Assembly: GCA_947561715.1 (NCBI GenBank)
Contig: OX387202.1
Coordinates: 1,798,001-1,862,000 of the forward strand
DNA from: Ascidia mentula
Lineage: Eukaryota > Chordata > Ascidiacea > Phlebobranchia > Ascidiidae
Length of the DNA stretch: 64,000 nucleotides
Direction: 5' to 3'
The position numbers and the translations under genes are program-made. Each line of letters opens with the position of its first letter. Positions within the stretch are counted from its first letter, which is position 1. Positions 1 through 10,445 of the stretch are shown here, piece by piece. A model generated the notes under the pieces. It was not told the DNA's origin. It searched no databases and saw only the letters and a program-made list of their open reading frames with translations.

Positions 1-554
1 CTAGAGTAAGCATAGTGACAAGGTTCCAACTTACAGGTATATGCATGATAGGTCACATGTTCATGACGAAGATGATGCAGCAACAGTCTTTTTTTACCTT
101 TGAACGGGCAGTCAGGCAAAGGACAAGGAATATCCATATAGATATTATGCTGAAGCGATAATGCTACAAACAGGTCCTACAATTTTCCACTTTAAACTTA
201 AAACAGACATAAATGTGGCTTTCATAGTAAAAACACAAAACAAACAACAACTGAACTGTACATAATTAGGCTACAATGCTATAGAGCTTATAGGCTATAA
301 ACTATGTTACCTTAAAGGCTCAAACTATACCTCAAAAAAATACCAGTTTATAACGTTTATACTCACCGTTCGAAAACTTTTTAGCACAACATCTTACACC
401 TACCTTATAAGTTTAAACAACCAGCGAACTATTTAACAAGACTTGGAACTGTCATAAAATCCTTCTTCATCTTTTAATGCATAATAGAGCATTATGTGAC
501 CTCATAAAAACTTCCATAGCCTGATTGGATGCTTCCAGCAAATCAAACTTCGTC

Positions 555-735
555 ACGTTTGAAGTTTGAATTTGCGCGCGCCAATAAAGGAAAAAATGGA
601 GAGTAATGGCATGTCTGTCACGATGCGCGACGGGAGGCGAATTTTATTGGCGCCAAACGGAATTGCGCGCTGCCGCTTTTTGCCTTTGCTTCTACGTTCG
701 GAAATATATAAAGAATAAAAATGCATTTTTGCGTT
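555..735 (+). promoter_or_regulatory. possible promoter: CCAAT, E2F-like palindrome, TATA
   Basis: A short GC-richer island in AT-rich DNA holds a CCAAT box near 577, a palindromic E2F-like site (TTGGCGCCAAA, 647-657) that overlaps an inverted CCAAT, and ATATATAAAG at 703-712 in TATA position for + strand transcription. The only candidate coding sequence downstream is the fibrinogen-domain exon at 2.4 kb. The order of motifs is seen; promoter function is inference. Confidence 0.3.
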
Positions 736-2100
736 GTATATTGCCGCTTTAACATGATGAATACATCGCTTCATAAACTAATGCATTTTTATCGCTTCAG
801 ATCATAAACTGATGCGCTTCATAAACTAATGCATATAACCTAATGCACAAATAAAAATGCTATAGTAGCGCAGATTATCAATCAAACCCGGTCCCATGGG
901 GATTTCATTCCCTAGAGTACATTTGACCACGCAGCATAGAATGATGGAAACAACCATCTTTATTTAAAAATGTCTTACCACTGTGCTTGGTCATTTCCAC
1001 CCTTAAAGATGGAATTTGTGCCAAGCAACACCAAAATAATGGGAAATTCCATCCATAAAAATTTTTCCATCCCTAGGGTATCGAAATACCAACCCAAAAA
1101 CCACCCCTGATTTACAGTGTACAGTGTGACATTCGTGCACAAACCGTCTGCAGAGAATTTGGATGTATATGAGGATATGTGGTTGCATAGGACACGGGCA
1201 CAGATCAACGTGCAGAGTATGATCACACCTGTATGCAAATAGTATATTTGCAATGTGCCTTGTTTGTTTTCAATTGCTCTTCGTGTTTTGCTGTAGCGTT
1301 TTATGTCGTCACGATTGCGTGAAACTGCCAACAATCATTGTGCGCCTAAAGGTGCAAAAGTTCGAACCTCTTGTTCCCTTCTTTGTGGTGTTTTTTCATC
1401 TTTACGGTTTGTTGCATTTTTGGCGTCGCGTATCGTGTGACGTGTACATTCAGATATTGGACTTGCTCGCGAGTTTTGTCAGGTTTTGTGCGACAACATT
1501 TTCATAAGAATTATACTGGCAGTCAGTTACTAGTTCTTTTCTTACTTATCCAAGTTTTTATTTGCATTCTTTAATTTTTTAATATTTTTCAATTTTTATT
1601 TAGGTACTTTTCTTTATGTGGCAGACATTCGCTTCTACTTAGTTATTTTACGTTGTTTTGTACACTTTGCAGAAACTGATGATGCCCTTTTCACGGCGAA
1701 ATATATTTTTCTGATAAAAATAAAAACATATTTTAAAGAGCTGTCTAACAGATTGATTAAAAAGGCTTTATACTCAGCTACCACAGATACGGTATCGATC
1801 GACAGCCTACCAGGGTGGCTTGGTTCACCGATCCGGTGTTGTTTATTGTTTTTTCATTAACTTTGCAAAATATACTACATTGCAAAAAAAACAGTCTAAT
1901 CCATTATATCGTCTATTTTGTAACAAGACCTGATATAACAGTTTGCAAAAATAAAGGAACCTTTGGTAAATTAAAAAAAAATGTATGGAAACAGAAACAT
2001 GTGTATTTTCAAGTAAAGTGGAAAATATAGATTTAACGCCTATGAGTTAAGTGTTATCTACTACATTATCAATCTTTCCTACCTGTTTTTTCCACCTTTT
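736..2100. other. non-coding stretch, nothing recognised
   Basis: Short open frames occur on both strands but none has a recognisable domain, splice context or repeat homology within the window. It is probably 5' flank or first intron of the fibrinogen-domain gene fragment. Confidence 0.4.
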
Positions 2101-2425
2101 TCACCTGTTGCGCCACAAATCGACCGGGCTCAAGGAATCCAATGGTTCCAAGGAAGATGCAGGAGAATCACATGACTTTACTCCTGTACTGACTGACGTC
2201 ACTTCACAACTCGCCAAACTACAACTTAAAGTTTCAAACCTACAAGGCAGGATATATCTATTAACAATTACGTGCCAGAATGTCTAAATATCATGTGGTA
2301 ACAATATGTTCAATGGCATCGCAGCCAAGGCATGCCATCGAACTTAATGACGCGATACGATAGGGTCCTGCGCAGAGTGTCGATCCTGCCATGTGTTATC
2401 ATGTGCTGCTTGAAACAAATTTCAG

Positions 2426-2621
2426 GGTGTTTTATTATGATCGTAAAATCATTTGCGAATTTAAAGGTGACTTTGATAGAAACAAGTTGCCAAGAAGTTG
2501 TCGCGATGTTCTTAAACATGGAAACACCAGTGACACTTACACTATATTTCCATTTCCCAACGACCTTGGCGGATCTTTGAAAGTATTTTGTGACCAAACA
2601 AGAGACGGTGGTGACTGGATG
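2426..2621 (+). CDS. fibrinogen-related domain (FReD) exon, orphan
   Basis: The exon encodes the start of a fibrinogen C-terminal-like domain: SCRDVLKHG, then TYTIFPFP, then LKVFCDQTRDGGDW. This is the family order 'C..-l..G..-sGvYtI.P -vyCDm-tdGGGW', with the first two half-cystines present. Bounds come from a TTTCAG acceptor before 2426 and a GTAAGG donor after 2621, which falls where FReD genes often have an intron. Upstream, at about 2190-2250, an open frame encodes a heptad-like coiled coil (SQLAKLQLKVSNLQ), the usual neighbour of FReD domains in ficolin and angiopoietin-like secreted lectins; it may be the preceding exon but I cannot fix its donor. The third G of GGGW is D here. I find no further FReD exons, and a hAT MITE sits 32 bp downstream, so this may be a relic or a gene with distant exons. 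Confidence 0.5.
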
Positions 2622-2645
2622 GTAAGGTTATGCAAGGATTTTATG

Positions 2646-3117
2646 ATTACCAATAGTGATGTTCCTAGTTCCAAATTATCCGACCCGGCCGGATCCGGAT
2701 AATTATCACTCAAATCCGGCCAGATAATTTGGATCCGGCAGTTTGTTTAACACCGATTCGTGTATTTTATCGGTATGGCAAAAATGTTTAATTGCCAAAC
2801 AGAATGCTATGTTAAGGTTAGTTTATCATGAGTGGAACAAAAAAAACGTGGGCATTTATTAATATTGTATAACACGCCACAAAAATCCTTAATAACAAAA
2901 AACAGAAAAATCGGAAGTCGGCGTGTATCACAGACTGGGTCCCAAAAACGGGCAAACATTTCGCAAATTACTCGTTTTGGGACAAAAATGCTTTCTCAAC
3001 TCTCCGGTAAAATTAACTGTATTATCCGGCCGGGTCTGGGTATTGAAAATTGGTCAATATCCGGCCTGGTCCAGGTACCCGGATCCGGATCCGGCGCAAG
3101 ACATCACTAATTACCAA
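2646..3117. mobile_element. non-autonomous hAT MITE with 8-bp target duplication
   Basis: The element spans 2654-3109 (456 bp) and is flanked by identical 8-bp copies of ATTACCAA at 2646-2653 and 3110-3117. Its ends are inverted TAGTGATGT, typical of hAT termini. Inside both ends are runs of the palindromic GGATCCGG/CCGGATCC type. No transposase remains, so it would have been moved by a hAT transposase in trans. It sits in the presumed intron just after the fibrinogen-domain exon. The perfect target duplication suggests a fairly recent insertion. Confidence 0.85.
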
Positions 3118-3219
3118 CATGAATTAGTGCAAAAGGGTCGCGTTGGACCGAGTGGAAAATATTCCGTCCTTTTGCCAAAGTTATTGAATCAAGTACCTAC
3201 GTTACTGTGATTTCATTTA

Positions 3220-3565
3220 GCCTGGACAACATTCATCACCAAGTGACAACACGTATGTGAGATATTTCCGTTTCAAACCCTACACGATGCGTGTGTTTGA
3301 AACAACGCTAGATGTCGCTCATGAGTAGAAATGGTTCGCATCAGATGTCGGTGTTTGACGCCAACCACATCGTCCCACTGTGCGATGAACTTTTACCTAA
3401 ATCTCCTTCCCTTTTTCTCTACAGGCAAAGTAGGTGATACGCTAGATGTCGCTCATGAGCAGAAACGGTTCACATCAGATGACGGTTTTTGTCGCTAACC
3501 ACATCGTCCCATTGTGCGGTGAACTTTCACCTAAATCTCCTTCCCTTCTTCTCTCCAGGCACAGT
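3220..3565. repeat. dispersed repeat with internal tandem copy
   Basis: A unit containing 'CGCTAGATGTCGCTCATGAG' occurs here twice in tandem (about 3306 and 3441), each copy running into a conserved 'CACATCGTCCCA' and then pyrimidine-rich sequence. The same repeat recurs once at about 43485-43650 and once at about 45840-46020. No coding frame is shared by the copies. Family unknown. Confidence 0.6.
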
Positions 3566-5004
3566 AGGTAATTGTCCTAGTACTTTTCAGTGGTGTTAGG
3601 TTTCTCCAGTTTCAGTTTTAGTTTCCCCAATTCGATTCACCAGTGACACGATATGTCATTTGCAACAAATAGAACTGTGGTTCAGAAGTTGGATCCTTTG
3701 CTGTACATCAAAAAAACAATATGAACAAGTGCACTGAAGCGTGACGAAACGTGGAATAGTGATGGAAAAGCTATTCAATATTTACAAACTGATGCATTAG
3801 CTATTGCTTAGTAATCAGTCACGTATTTCCTGGGATTTTTTGTGTATAAATTTCCGCAAACTTTACTGAAAATAACTGTGTGTTATCATAAATATTAACA
3901 TCCCAAGATTTCGCGCTGATGTTGGATGATTTCATTCAAGTTACCGAGTTAAGATGGGAAACTGCCTTCAAACTACTTTCATTGTTTAGCTCAAACTATT
4001 CGTACCTGATCGAACGCTCACGTAGCGACAAACATTAATGTTTGCCATCATTCGTTCCATGCCCTTATATGGTATTAACTACCTCCCGCGTAAGTTGACG
4101 AGCATCGATGTTCCATTAATCAAGGGCAATAAACTGCTATTGTACCGTCATAAAGCCGACTTGTTGTTTGTTCTGTTGCCAGGTTCGTTTACCATGTAAG
4201 AAATGATCTGGTAGAACATCGAACCTTCGCCATCCTGATGTTAAAGACGGGTCACATATAAAGTTTTGTCTTTTCCAAATAAATTTAAATATCAGCAAAT
4301 GCTTCCCTACACAAAATCTCTATGTTGTCAGTATACAACATTACTAAGTTTTAACAAAACAATTAATTTTTTTTTGGAATGGAAAAGTCTCACATCTGCA
4401 TAAAAGTATTTCTACACAACTTTGTGATATTCCATTGCGTGAATGTGGAAGTTTTGAGACGTTGACTTTAGGTTTGGTGCATTAATGATTCCTACACGAT
4501 TACTGCTTGCTTTGTCACAATTTGGACACCTGATATCTGCAACAAGTGTTGTAGTTTAAATAGGTTAAACAGAGAATGTCGTGTGTGAAGTTCCATCGAA
4601 GTTGAACGAAGTAAGCGGTTGGTCAACGTTGATGTCAGTCGTCAATCTGACAAGATCAAAACTAACTTCAATCGAGAACAAATGATCTGAAAGTTTCTTG
4701 GAAAAACTGGGGAAAGTGATTTTTTGAAAGTTTTAGCTTGTCTGGTTTGAGCGAAACAAGCACGAAAAGAAAAATGTAATTGTGAACAAGGGTTTAAAAT
4801 ATCAGAGCATTTCAATCTGTCGCATCGCTGCAGAAGTTAATGTTTGACGTGAATCGTAGCTGGCTACCTGTACGACCAACTTTTCCATCAAACTCTCTCT
4901 CCAGAAAGAGCAGGGTGTTCACTGACGCGTGACGTGTTTGGTTTAATGTTGTTCATCGAAGGTTTGTTGTTGCGAAAGCTAGGAATTGGTAATTATTATC
5001 ATAA
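3566..5004. other. non-coding stretch, nothing recognised
   Basis: AT-rich sequence without an open frame of note, tRNA-like boxes or repeat partners elsewhere in the window. Confidence 0.4.
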
Positions 5005-5164
5005 ATGTATACAAACTAAATTTTCTTGATTCGACACTCTTTTGTAAAAGACTGACTTTTGTATTACAAAAAGTACTGATGACGCGAGGGAAACTTTTAG
5101 TAATACGAAAGTCAGTCTTTTACAAAAGAGTGCCTAATCAAGAGAATTTGGCTTGTATCCATAT
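5005..5164. repeat. foldback (MITE-like) element
   Basis: Two arms of about 60 bp (5005-5066 and 5101-5164) are inverted copies with few mismatches around a 34-bp spacer; the core 'CACTCTTTTGTAAAAGACTG' is present on both arms. Length and structure fit a MITE or foldback transposon. No clear target duplication was identified. Confidence 0.7.
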
Positions 5165-5169
5165 AAAGA

Positions 5170-5905
5170 CTGATACGGCACGTTTAAGAATGTCATAAAT
5201 GTGTCACGTTTAAAGACATCTGCATGCTTGGAGATTGTTTCAGGATGTCAGTAAATGTTTGAATTGCCAGCGGAAACTTTTATTATCAACAAACTCAAAG
5301 CGTCGGCTGAATAAATAAGTTCTGCTAGTAAAGCTTTGAATTTATTCAATATTATGCCTGGTAGAGTCAGCAACAAATTCAAACTTTCATTGTTGCAAAA
5401 TTCGGTTTTATTGTTTGATTAATTAAGCCTACATTTAAATGTTGTATGTTTGACATCTTGCAATGAAACCTGCTGGTTTAGGAAATAAGTTTTATTATAG
5501 TGAAGGATATTATTTGTAGTATGGTCGAAAGTGAATTGAACTTGGATCAAGTAATGTTGAAAACCTGACCTAGCCCAGTTAAAAGGTAAGTTATGCATTG
5601 AAATTAAACGGGCGAATACAAGTCATCACGATCATGTATTGACCAAACGTGTTTTCATTCCGGAAAAGGTAATTGTAAATACACAAACCTATCTTCTATG
5701 ATTAAATTCCATTTATCACTGTCGCCCAAAGCAAAACTTTGCTTTTCTGTATTTGTGTGCGCAACAATGTTGCTTTTTAATTGGTAAGTATAAAAAAATT
5801 TAAACCTTTTTCACAACTTTGTCCGCTTTTGAAACATTTGTATTATGACAAACATTTATTCCATTTTGTTTCAGAAAAAATTGAAATCGAATCAAATCTT
5901 TGCAG
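5170..5905. other. upstream flank or 5' UTR intron of the NLR gene
   Basis: No open frame or repeat was recognised. The stretch ends in a TTTGCAG acceptor at 5901-5905, directly before the exon with the presumed start codon, so part of it is likely an intron within the 5' UTR. Confidence 0.35.
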
Positions 5906-5911
5906 CCAAAC

Positions 5912-5939
5912 ATGCCATTTTCACCACTTCAACAACAAG
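5912..5939 (+). CDS. NLR locus 1, exon with start codon
   Basis: AAACATG gives a good start context, and nine codons (MPFSPLQQQ) plus one base precede a GT donor. The choice of start is supported by the duplicated locus: at 49180-49207 an exon of the same 28-nt length (MSSSAPQEQ) also ends in phase 1. The next exon (6304) begins with two bases that complete the codon in both loci. No signal peptide is present, so the product should be cytosolic, as expected for an NLR. Confidence 0.5.
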
Positions 5940-6303
5940 GTAGCGTAAAATCAAATCTTGCGAGCTCTTTAATAAAGACGTGTTAAATCAGTAAATATAA
6001 ACATCCAATGTGGCCGGTCGCAACCCATTACCCCCAACCTCTCAAGTGCAATCGGCTGCGATCCTACGGTAGATGGTAATACACCGTAAGGAAATCACCA
6101 TTATATCGGCGCCTGTTTATCGGTGGCCATTACATTTGGCCTTTTGCATGTAATACCTTCCATTTGCAAAAATTTTAGTTGCATATTTTGAATATATTTC
6201 CTTTTCTAAGTTCTATGGCCTTCAGACACACTCACAAACCAGTTTAATGTGATTAAATTTCACTAGCTCTATTCAACACTAAAACATTCATATATCATTG
6301 AAG

Positions 6304-6413
6304 CTGGGAGTTCAAGAGATGTGGATGATCTCTCACAAATGTTAGATGTTCTACCAACGACCAGCCAACATGACGTAGTTGATGTTCCAGGGACATCTTC
6401 ACAACGTGTAGTG
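6304..6413 (+). CDS. NLR locus 1, N-terminal repeat-motif exon 1
   Basis: This 110-nt exon lies between ..GAAG and GTAACT and encodes a motif of the form QMLDVLPTTSQHDVVDVPGT, rich in S, T, D and V. The motif recurs in the next exon and in three exons of the second locus, so it is a short repeat built from exons. It matches no domain I know (not CARD, PYD, Death or DZF). It may be a linear adaptor-binding motif or simply a linker; the function is unknown. Confidence 0.5.
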
Positions 6414-6487
6414 GTAACTTATAATGTAGAGATTGCAATTAAAAAATATAATTTTACCACAATGTTTTATTGCGTTATTCTGCTTAG

Positions 6488-6673
6488 TCATCACAAACGA
6501 CGGATGACTCATCACAACATAGCTCCAGTCAGGAATCGAGTGATACAAATAAATCTGTGAATCAAACTGCTTCTAAATATGTAAAAAACCCAGAACAAAT
6601 GTTGGAAGTGTTACCAACGACCAGCCAACATGACATAGTTGATCTTCCAGGGACATCTGGAGAACGTGAAATT
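6488..6673 (+). CDS. NLR locus 1, N-terminal repeat-motif exon 2
   Basis: This 186-nt exon (62 codons, phase 0-0) lies between TGCTTAG and GTAAGT. It starts with a Ser/Gln/Asp-rich part (SSQTTDDSSQHSSSQESS) followed by the PEQMLEVLPTTSQHD..D.PGTS motif. Two exons of exactly the same length and phase are present in the second locus (49567-49752 and 49822-50007). Equal length and symmetric phase allow duplication without a frame change. The Ser-rich part could be phosphorylated; that is inference. Confidence 0.5.
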
Positions 6674-6838
6674 GTAAGTGAGGTTTTTGACCGTGTTGTA
6701 TCTGTTGTCAAGCCTGCTGTAATTTGCAGGGACTGCTTGGCGAAATAGAATGACTAAATGATGTTTATAATCCGGATAAACTGGAATGTTTTGTTTTTAT
6801 AAAATGGATTGACTGAGTTTAGTGTAACTTATTGACAG

Positions 6839-7031
6839 AAGTGCTTTGTAATATCAGCAACGCAACAAATACAACCAACGCCTTATTTCAACTAATGCAA
6901 CCAGTTTTAAATTTTGCACCACCAAATGTGCAGAAACACCAAGCAACGTTCATTTTGGAGAAACACAAGCCTTTCTTTATGCGTGCTTTACCAGTGAAAT
7001 CTTTTATAAAATTGTCTGCCAAGCACAGATG
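6839..7031 (+). other. uncertain exon-like open frame between NLR exons
   Basis: An open frame after TTGACAG encodes an amphipathic stretch (FQLMQPVLNF). A similar frame exists in locus 2 at about 50171-50356. The acceptor phase does not join the preceding phase-0 exon cleanly, and many differences between the loci change the residue, so I doubt that it is coding. It may be a retired exon. Confidence 0.25.
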
Positions 7032-7065
7032 ATGATTTTCCTACACTAAACCACAACATGTGCAG

Positions 7066-7255
7066 AATATCCAAGGAGAAGGCCCTGTTCTTGGCGACCA
7101 AAACATCCACACAACTGGACCAGTCTATACCGGACCAGTTTTGATGGTCAAACAAAAAGTCAAAGTTGTTCAACATACAACACCACAACAGGTCAACGTG
7201 GTTCAACATACAACACCACAACAACCCAACTTACAATCAGAAATACACGAAAAAT
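7066..7255 (+). CDS. NLR locus 1, Gly/Pro/Thr linker exon
   Basis: The exon lies between TGTGCAG and a strong GTGAGT donor. It encodes NIQGEGPVLGDQNIH followed by TGPV repeats and by two copies of a VVQHTTPQQ repeat. The 'nv.G.gn..-gdqn' look resembles linkers placed before NACHT domains in invertebrate-chordate NLR-like proteins. The locus 2 counterpart (50400-50553) has only one VVQHT.PQQ copy and is 36 nt shorter but keeps the same phases. The exon ends in phase 1; I could not identify a matching acceptor for the NACHT exon, so an additional exon may lie between. Confidence 0.5.
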
Positions 7256-10200
7256 GTGAGTTAACATTGGTAGAAAAATCAGTTGCCTGCGACTAAACTT
7301 CAGGCGTTGTAGCTTCCAGTATAAAAACAATAGTTAGAAATAGCGACGATTCGGTTTCGTTCTGTATGTTGATGTAGCGTTTTAGTTGAAAAATATCATG
7401 CAGGACACAGAAATTCTCCTAACTTTTATTCTAGTTTTGCTAAAACATTACGACTTCAGGCTTTATTTGAACGCTTGAGTAACTTTAAACTTTAAATCAC
7501 GTCACACCAATTGTTGGCTCAACTTGAAAGTTGGACTAAATTTGTCAACACTTTCACAATAAAACCTACACAATACAATTCAAGGTTACGGGTTATGGCA
7601 TATAATAATAATGACTAATCCTTAACAACACTCCCATAACTTTATGCTTTGAGCAGTGTGGTATAATCCCTACTCAAAAAATGTATTGTTTTATTTCATT
7701 GCTGTTGTATTTTTGACAAACCGTAAGTCGGACAGTGGTAGCGCGTTACTTCGCTAAGTGACGTCACAATGACATATTTTTTTATGTGATGTCATAACGT
7801 TTCAAGTCAGACAAAACTTTTCAAACGACCGATTGAAGCTTTGAGTCGAAATTGACTCTTCCGTGATTCATGCGGTACAAGTTTATTTTGGTGTCAAAGG
7901 TCAAATTGCAAACAACAGAAGAATAAAATTATTTCTGCCAGAAGATTCGTCCTATAGTAACAAATATGCCTAGAAGCATCAGCATTGAACCAGAATAAAA
8001 GTCGGTAAAATTATCCTGGATGACATATTTTTCAACTAATATCGCAATATCATAAAAGTTTGTTGAGTAGAAATTGATTCGTTTGTAAATCTGTTGTTAA
8101 ACGTTGATCGTCAGACTGCGATTAACTTTACTTCGGTGTTGAAGGAACGTTTTCCATACATTGTACATTACAGGTTGTACTTGGTCAACACCATGGCACA
8201 GTATGTAAACAAGGTTACTTATGTACACATTACACTAGTCAACAGTGCTTATACTTTCTGTTTAAACTAAAGTTGCCATGTACGAACATAATATCGAGAT
8301 TAGTAAAAACTCACACAAGCACAGGTGGTGGAATGATTACTTGTGTGACCGAAGTTAGTTGGCGACCCTCAAATTCTGCCTAACCTTCAAGGGGCGAGAT
8401 ATCATAGGTCTAAACTAATAGCTTACCCAACCCAAACTACGATTTCGAGCATGGTTTGCCAAACTTAATTTGGGGAACGTCCAGGTTAACCTGCACTCAA
8501 AGCCTGGACCCGCGAACTCCTAACTTAAAAATAGACTACATCATAAACAACATACCATAACACAACGTTTGTGTTTCTAACGGAAAATGATCAATCAGTT
8601 TGTCACAAATCTACGACGTTACCAAAACTACAGCGGTTCTCATGGAGAAATTCCAAGCCCAAAATAAAGTGGTGAGCGACGCCAGACGTCACATTCTAAC
8701 GCGTACAGGCGAAATAGCGTCGACAGAACACTTCTGTCTGCTTGTCGTGGGTGTCGGATTTCACAATCGTTGTATTTAACGCTGCGCAATTTTGATGTCT
8801 TTCTGAAGCGTGTATTTGCCTCTAGACGTTTTTGTTTTTATGTAAATGATTTAGAACATGTTTCATCTTTCGCAGGTGAAACCTGCCTGCGGTTTTCCGA
8901 ATCCGAGTAACGAAAACTAAACCTAAAAGTTAACTGAAATTTATGAGTTTGTCTGAATAACAAAATTACGATTGGTAAAATATTTAGATATTGTAAAGTG
9001 GAACATACAGTTTTCACTGTTCGATATATGGGTTTAAATAAGTACAAAATGTACAAAAGTACTGTTTATTGTGAAATGACACATCCCAGTTGGCCTCTTA
9101 TATGTGGATTTGCACATTCAACATTTTTATATCAAGTTGCGTCACATTGAAATCACATATTCACATCAATAAAGAAAAGCCTTATGTCAAGTCATAGCTT
9201 ACCCAAACCACACTGAGATTTCAGTTTTTATGTCAAGTCAGTTGTATGACCAACTGACGCACATCTACATGCCAAGAATGTTTAAATTGCTGTGACGATG
9301 TTTATTAAGACCCCAATGAACAAACAGTTTTTACAAAACACATGTCAAGCCATTGTATGACTAACTTAATATTTCATAAAAAATGCACGCTGAAGGAGAT
9401 GTTTTTTCTTTAAATATTTCAAAGTAACTTCGCTATCAATCTTTAATAACACATTTTTTCCCCTTATACATATTCATCAACACAACACATGATAACCTTC
9501 CACGTGAACATTTTACATACCTATTGTGCGCGTAACAACATCCCAAAAACCCTCGAATTACTTTACGATCACTGTACGGAAATACCTAACTCAACAAACA
9601 AGGAAATACATAGCTTTAAAAGGGCGGCCATTAAATTCCTCGTCGAGGAAGCCCTGCCTACAATTTCATTGCAACATCAGTCCATGCATTAGCCACGTGG
9701 TCATACCCAGCTATTGTGTTGTATTTAATCAGGAATTTCGATTCCTTGGCTAAATGTGCCTCCTTCATTATAGTCACGCATACACGATTACCTTACATGC
9801 AATTTGCATGTTCATGAATTATCGATGACTGGATTATTTGATTACACAGATTATCTGCTTTCGACATTGCAGTAGAACGGATTGTTGTTATTATTATGCT
9901 TGTACTCACATTGATTCGATACAAATTGGGATTGCATTGTTTTTATTAACTGACTGTTGCAATGTCCTCTTGTTGTTTGATAGTTTATTTTATTTTTTTG
10001 CTGTTGTTTGCTGTTTGTTTCATTTTCCTTCTTTTTTTGTTTATGTTGAAGACATTTGTTTACAGTTTAATAAAGTTTTGTGTCGCAGCTATTACAGTTT
10101 CACTTAAACCTGACCATTGTGGTGGTGGCTGATAAGAACTTCATTGTCCTCCTGTCACCATCAACCGACAAAATAATTAGTTCTTCTCACTTAAATCAGT

Positions 10201-10399
10201 CATGTGATTATTCTTTGTTGTTTGCGGAATAAATTCACTTAAGATTATTCTGATGGGAACACAAACCATTACAATACTCTACCTACACAATTCAGCACGA
10301 GCCATCACAAGTAAAACAACATGACAAATATTTTCGCCATTGTTATATCAGCATATGCAAATTCGTTGCGTAATATTTTTGGTTATGTCGGAATAACAG
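7256..10399. other. NLR locus 1 intron, duplicated in locus 2
   Basis: About 3 kb without a supported exon. Large parts match 50554-52455 in the same order and orientation, so this belongs to a segmental duplication that extends from about 5.9 to 10.15 kb here. An open frame at 9489-9692 is closed by stops in the other copy and is probably not coding. Confidence 0.55.
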
Positions 10400-10445
10400 T
10401 GTTTCATGTTTAAAAACACGGATTTACTATATATATACTTACTGT

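Noticed and set aside
975-1334. 119-codon - strand frame ending at a GTAAGA-like donor
   Set aside because: No family resemblance; hydrophobic runs look like AT-rich chance coding.
6839-7031. A further NLR N-terminal exon
   Set aside because: The acceptor phase does not fit the preceding exon and differences between loci mostly change residues; kept only as a low-confidence entry.
9489-9692. A 67-codon open frame in the NLR intron
   Set aside because: The matching sequence near 51.85-52.0 kb is closed by stops, and no splice sites or domain are visible.
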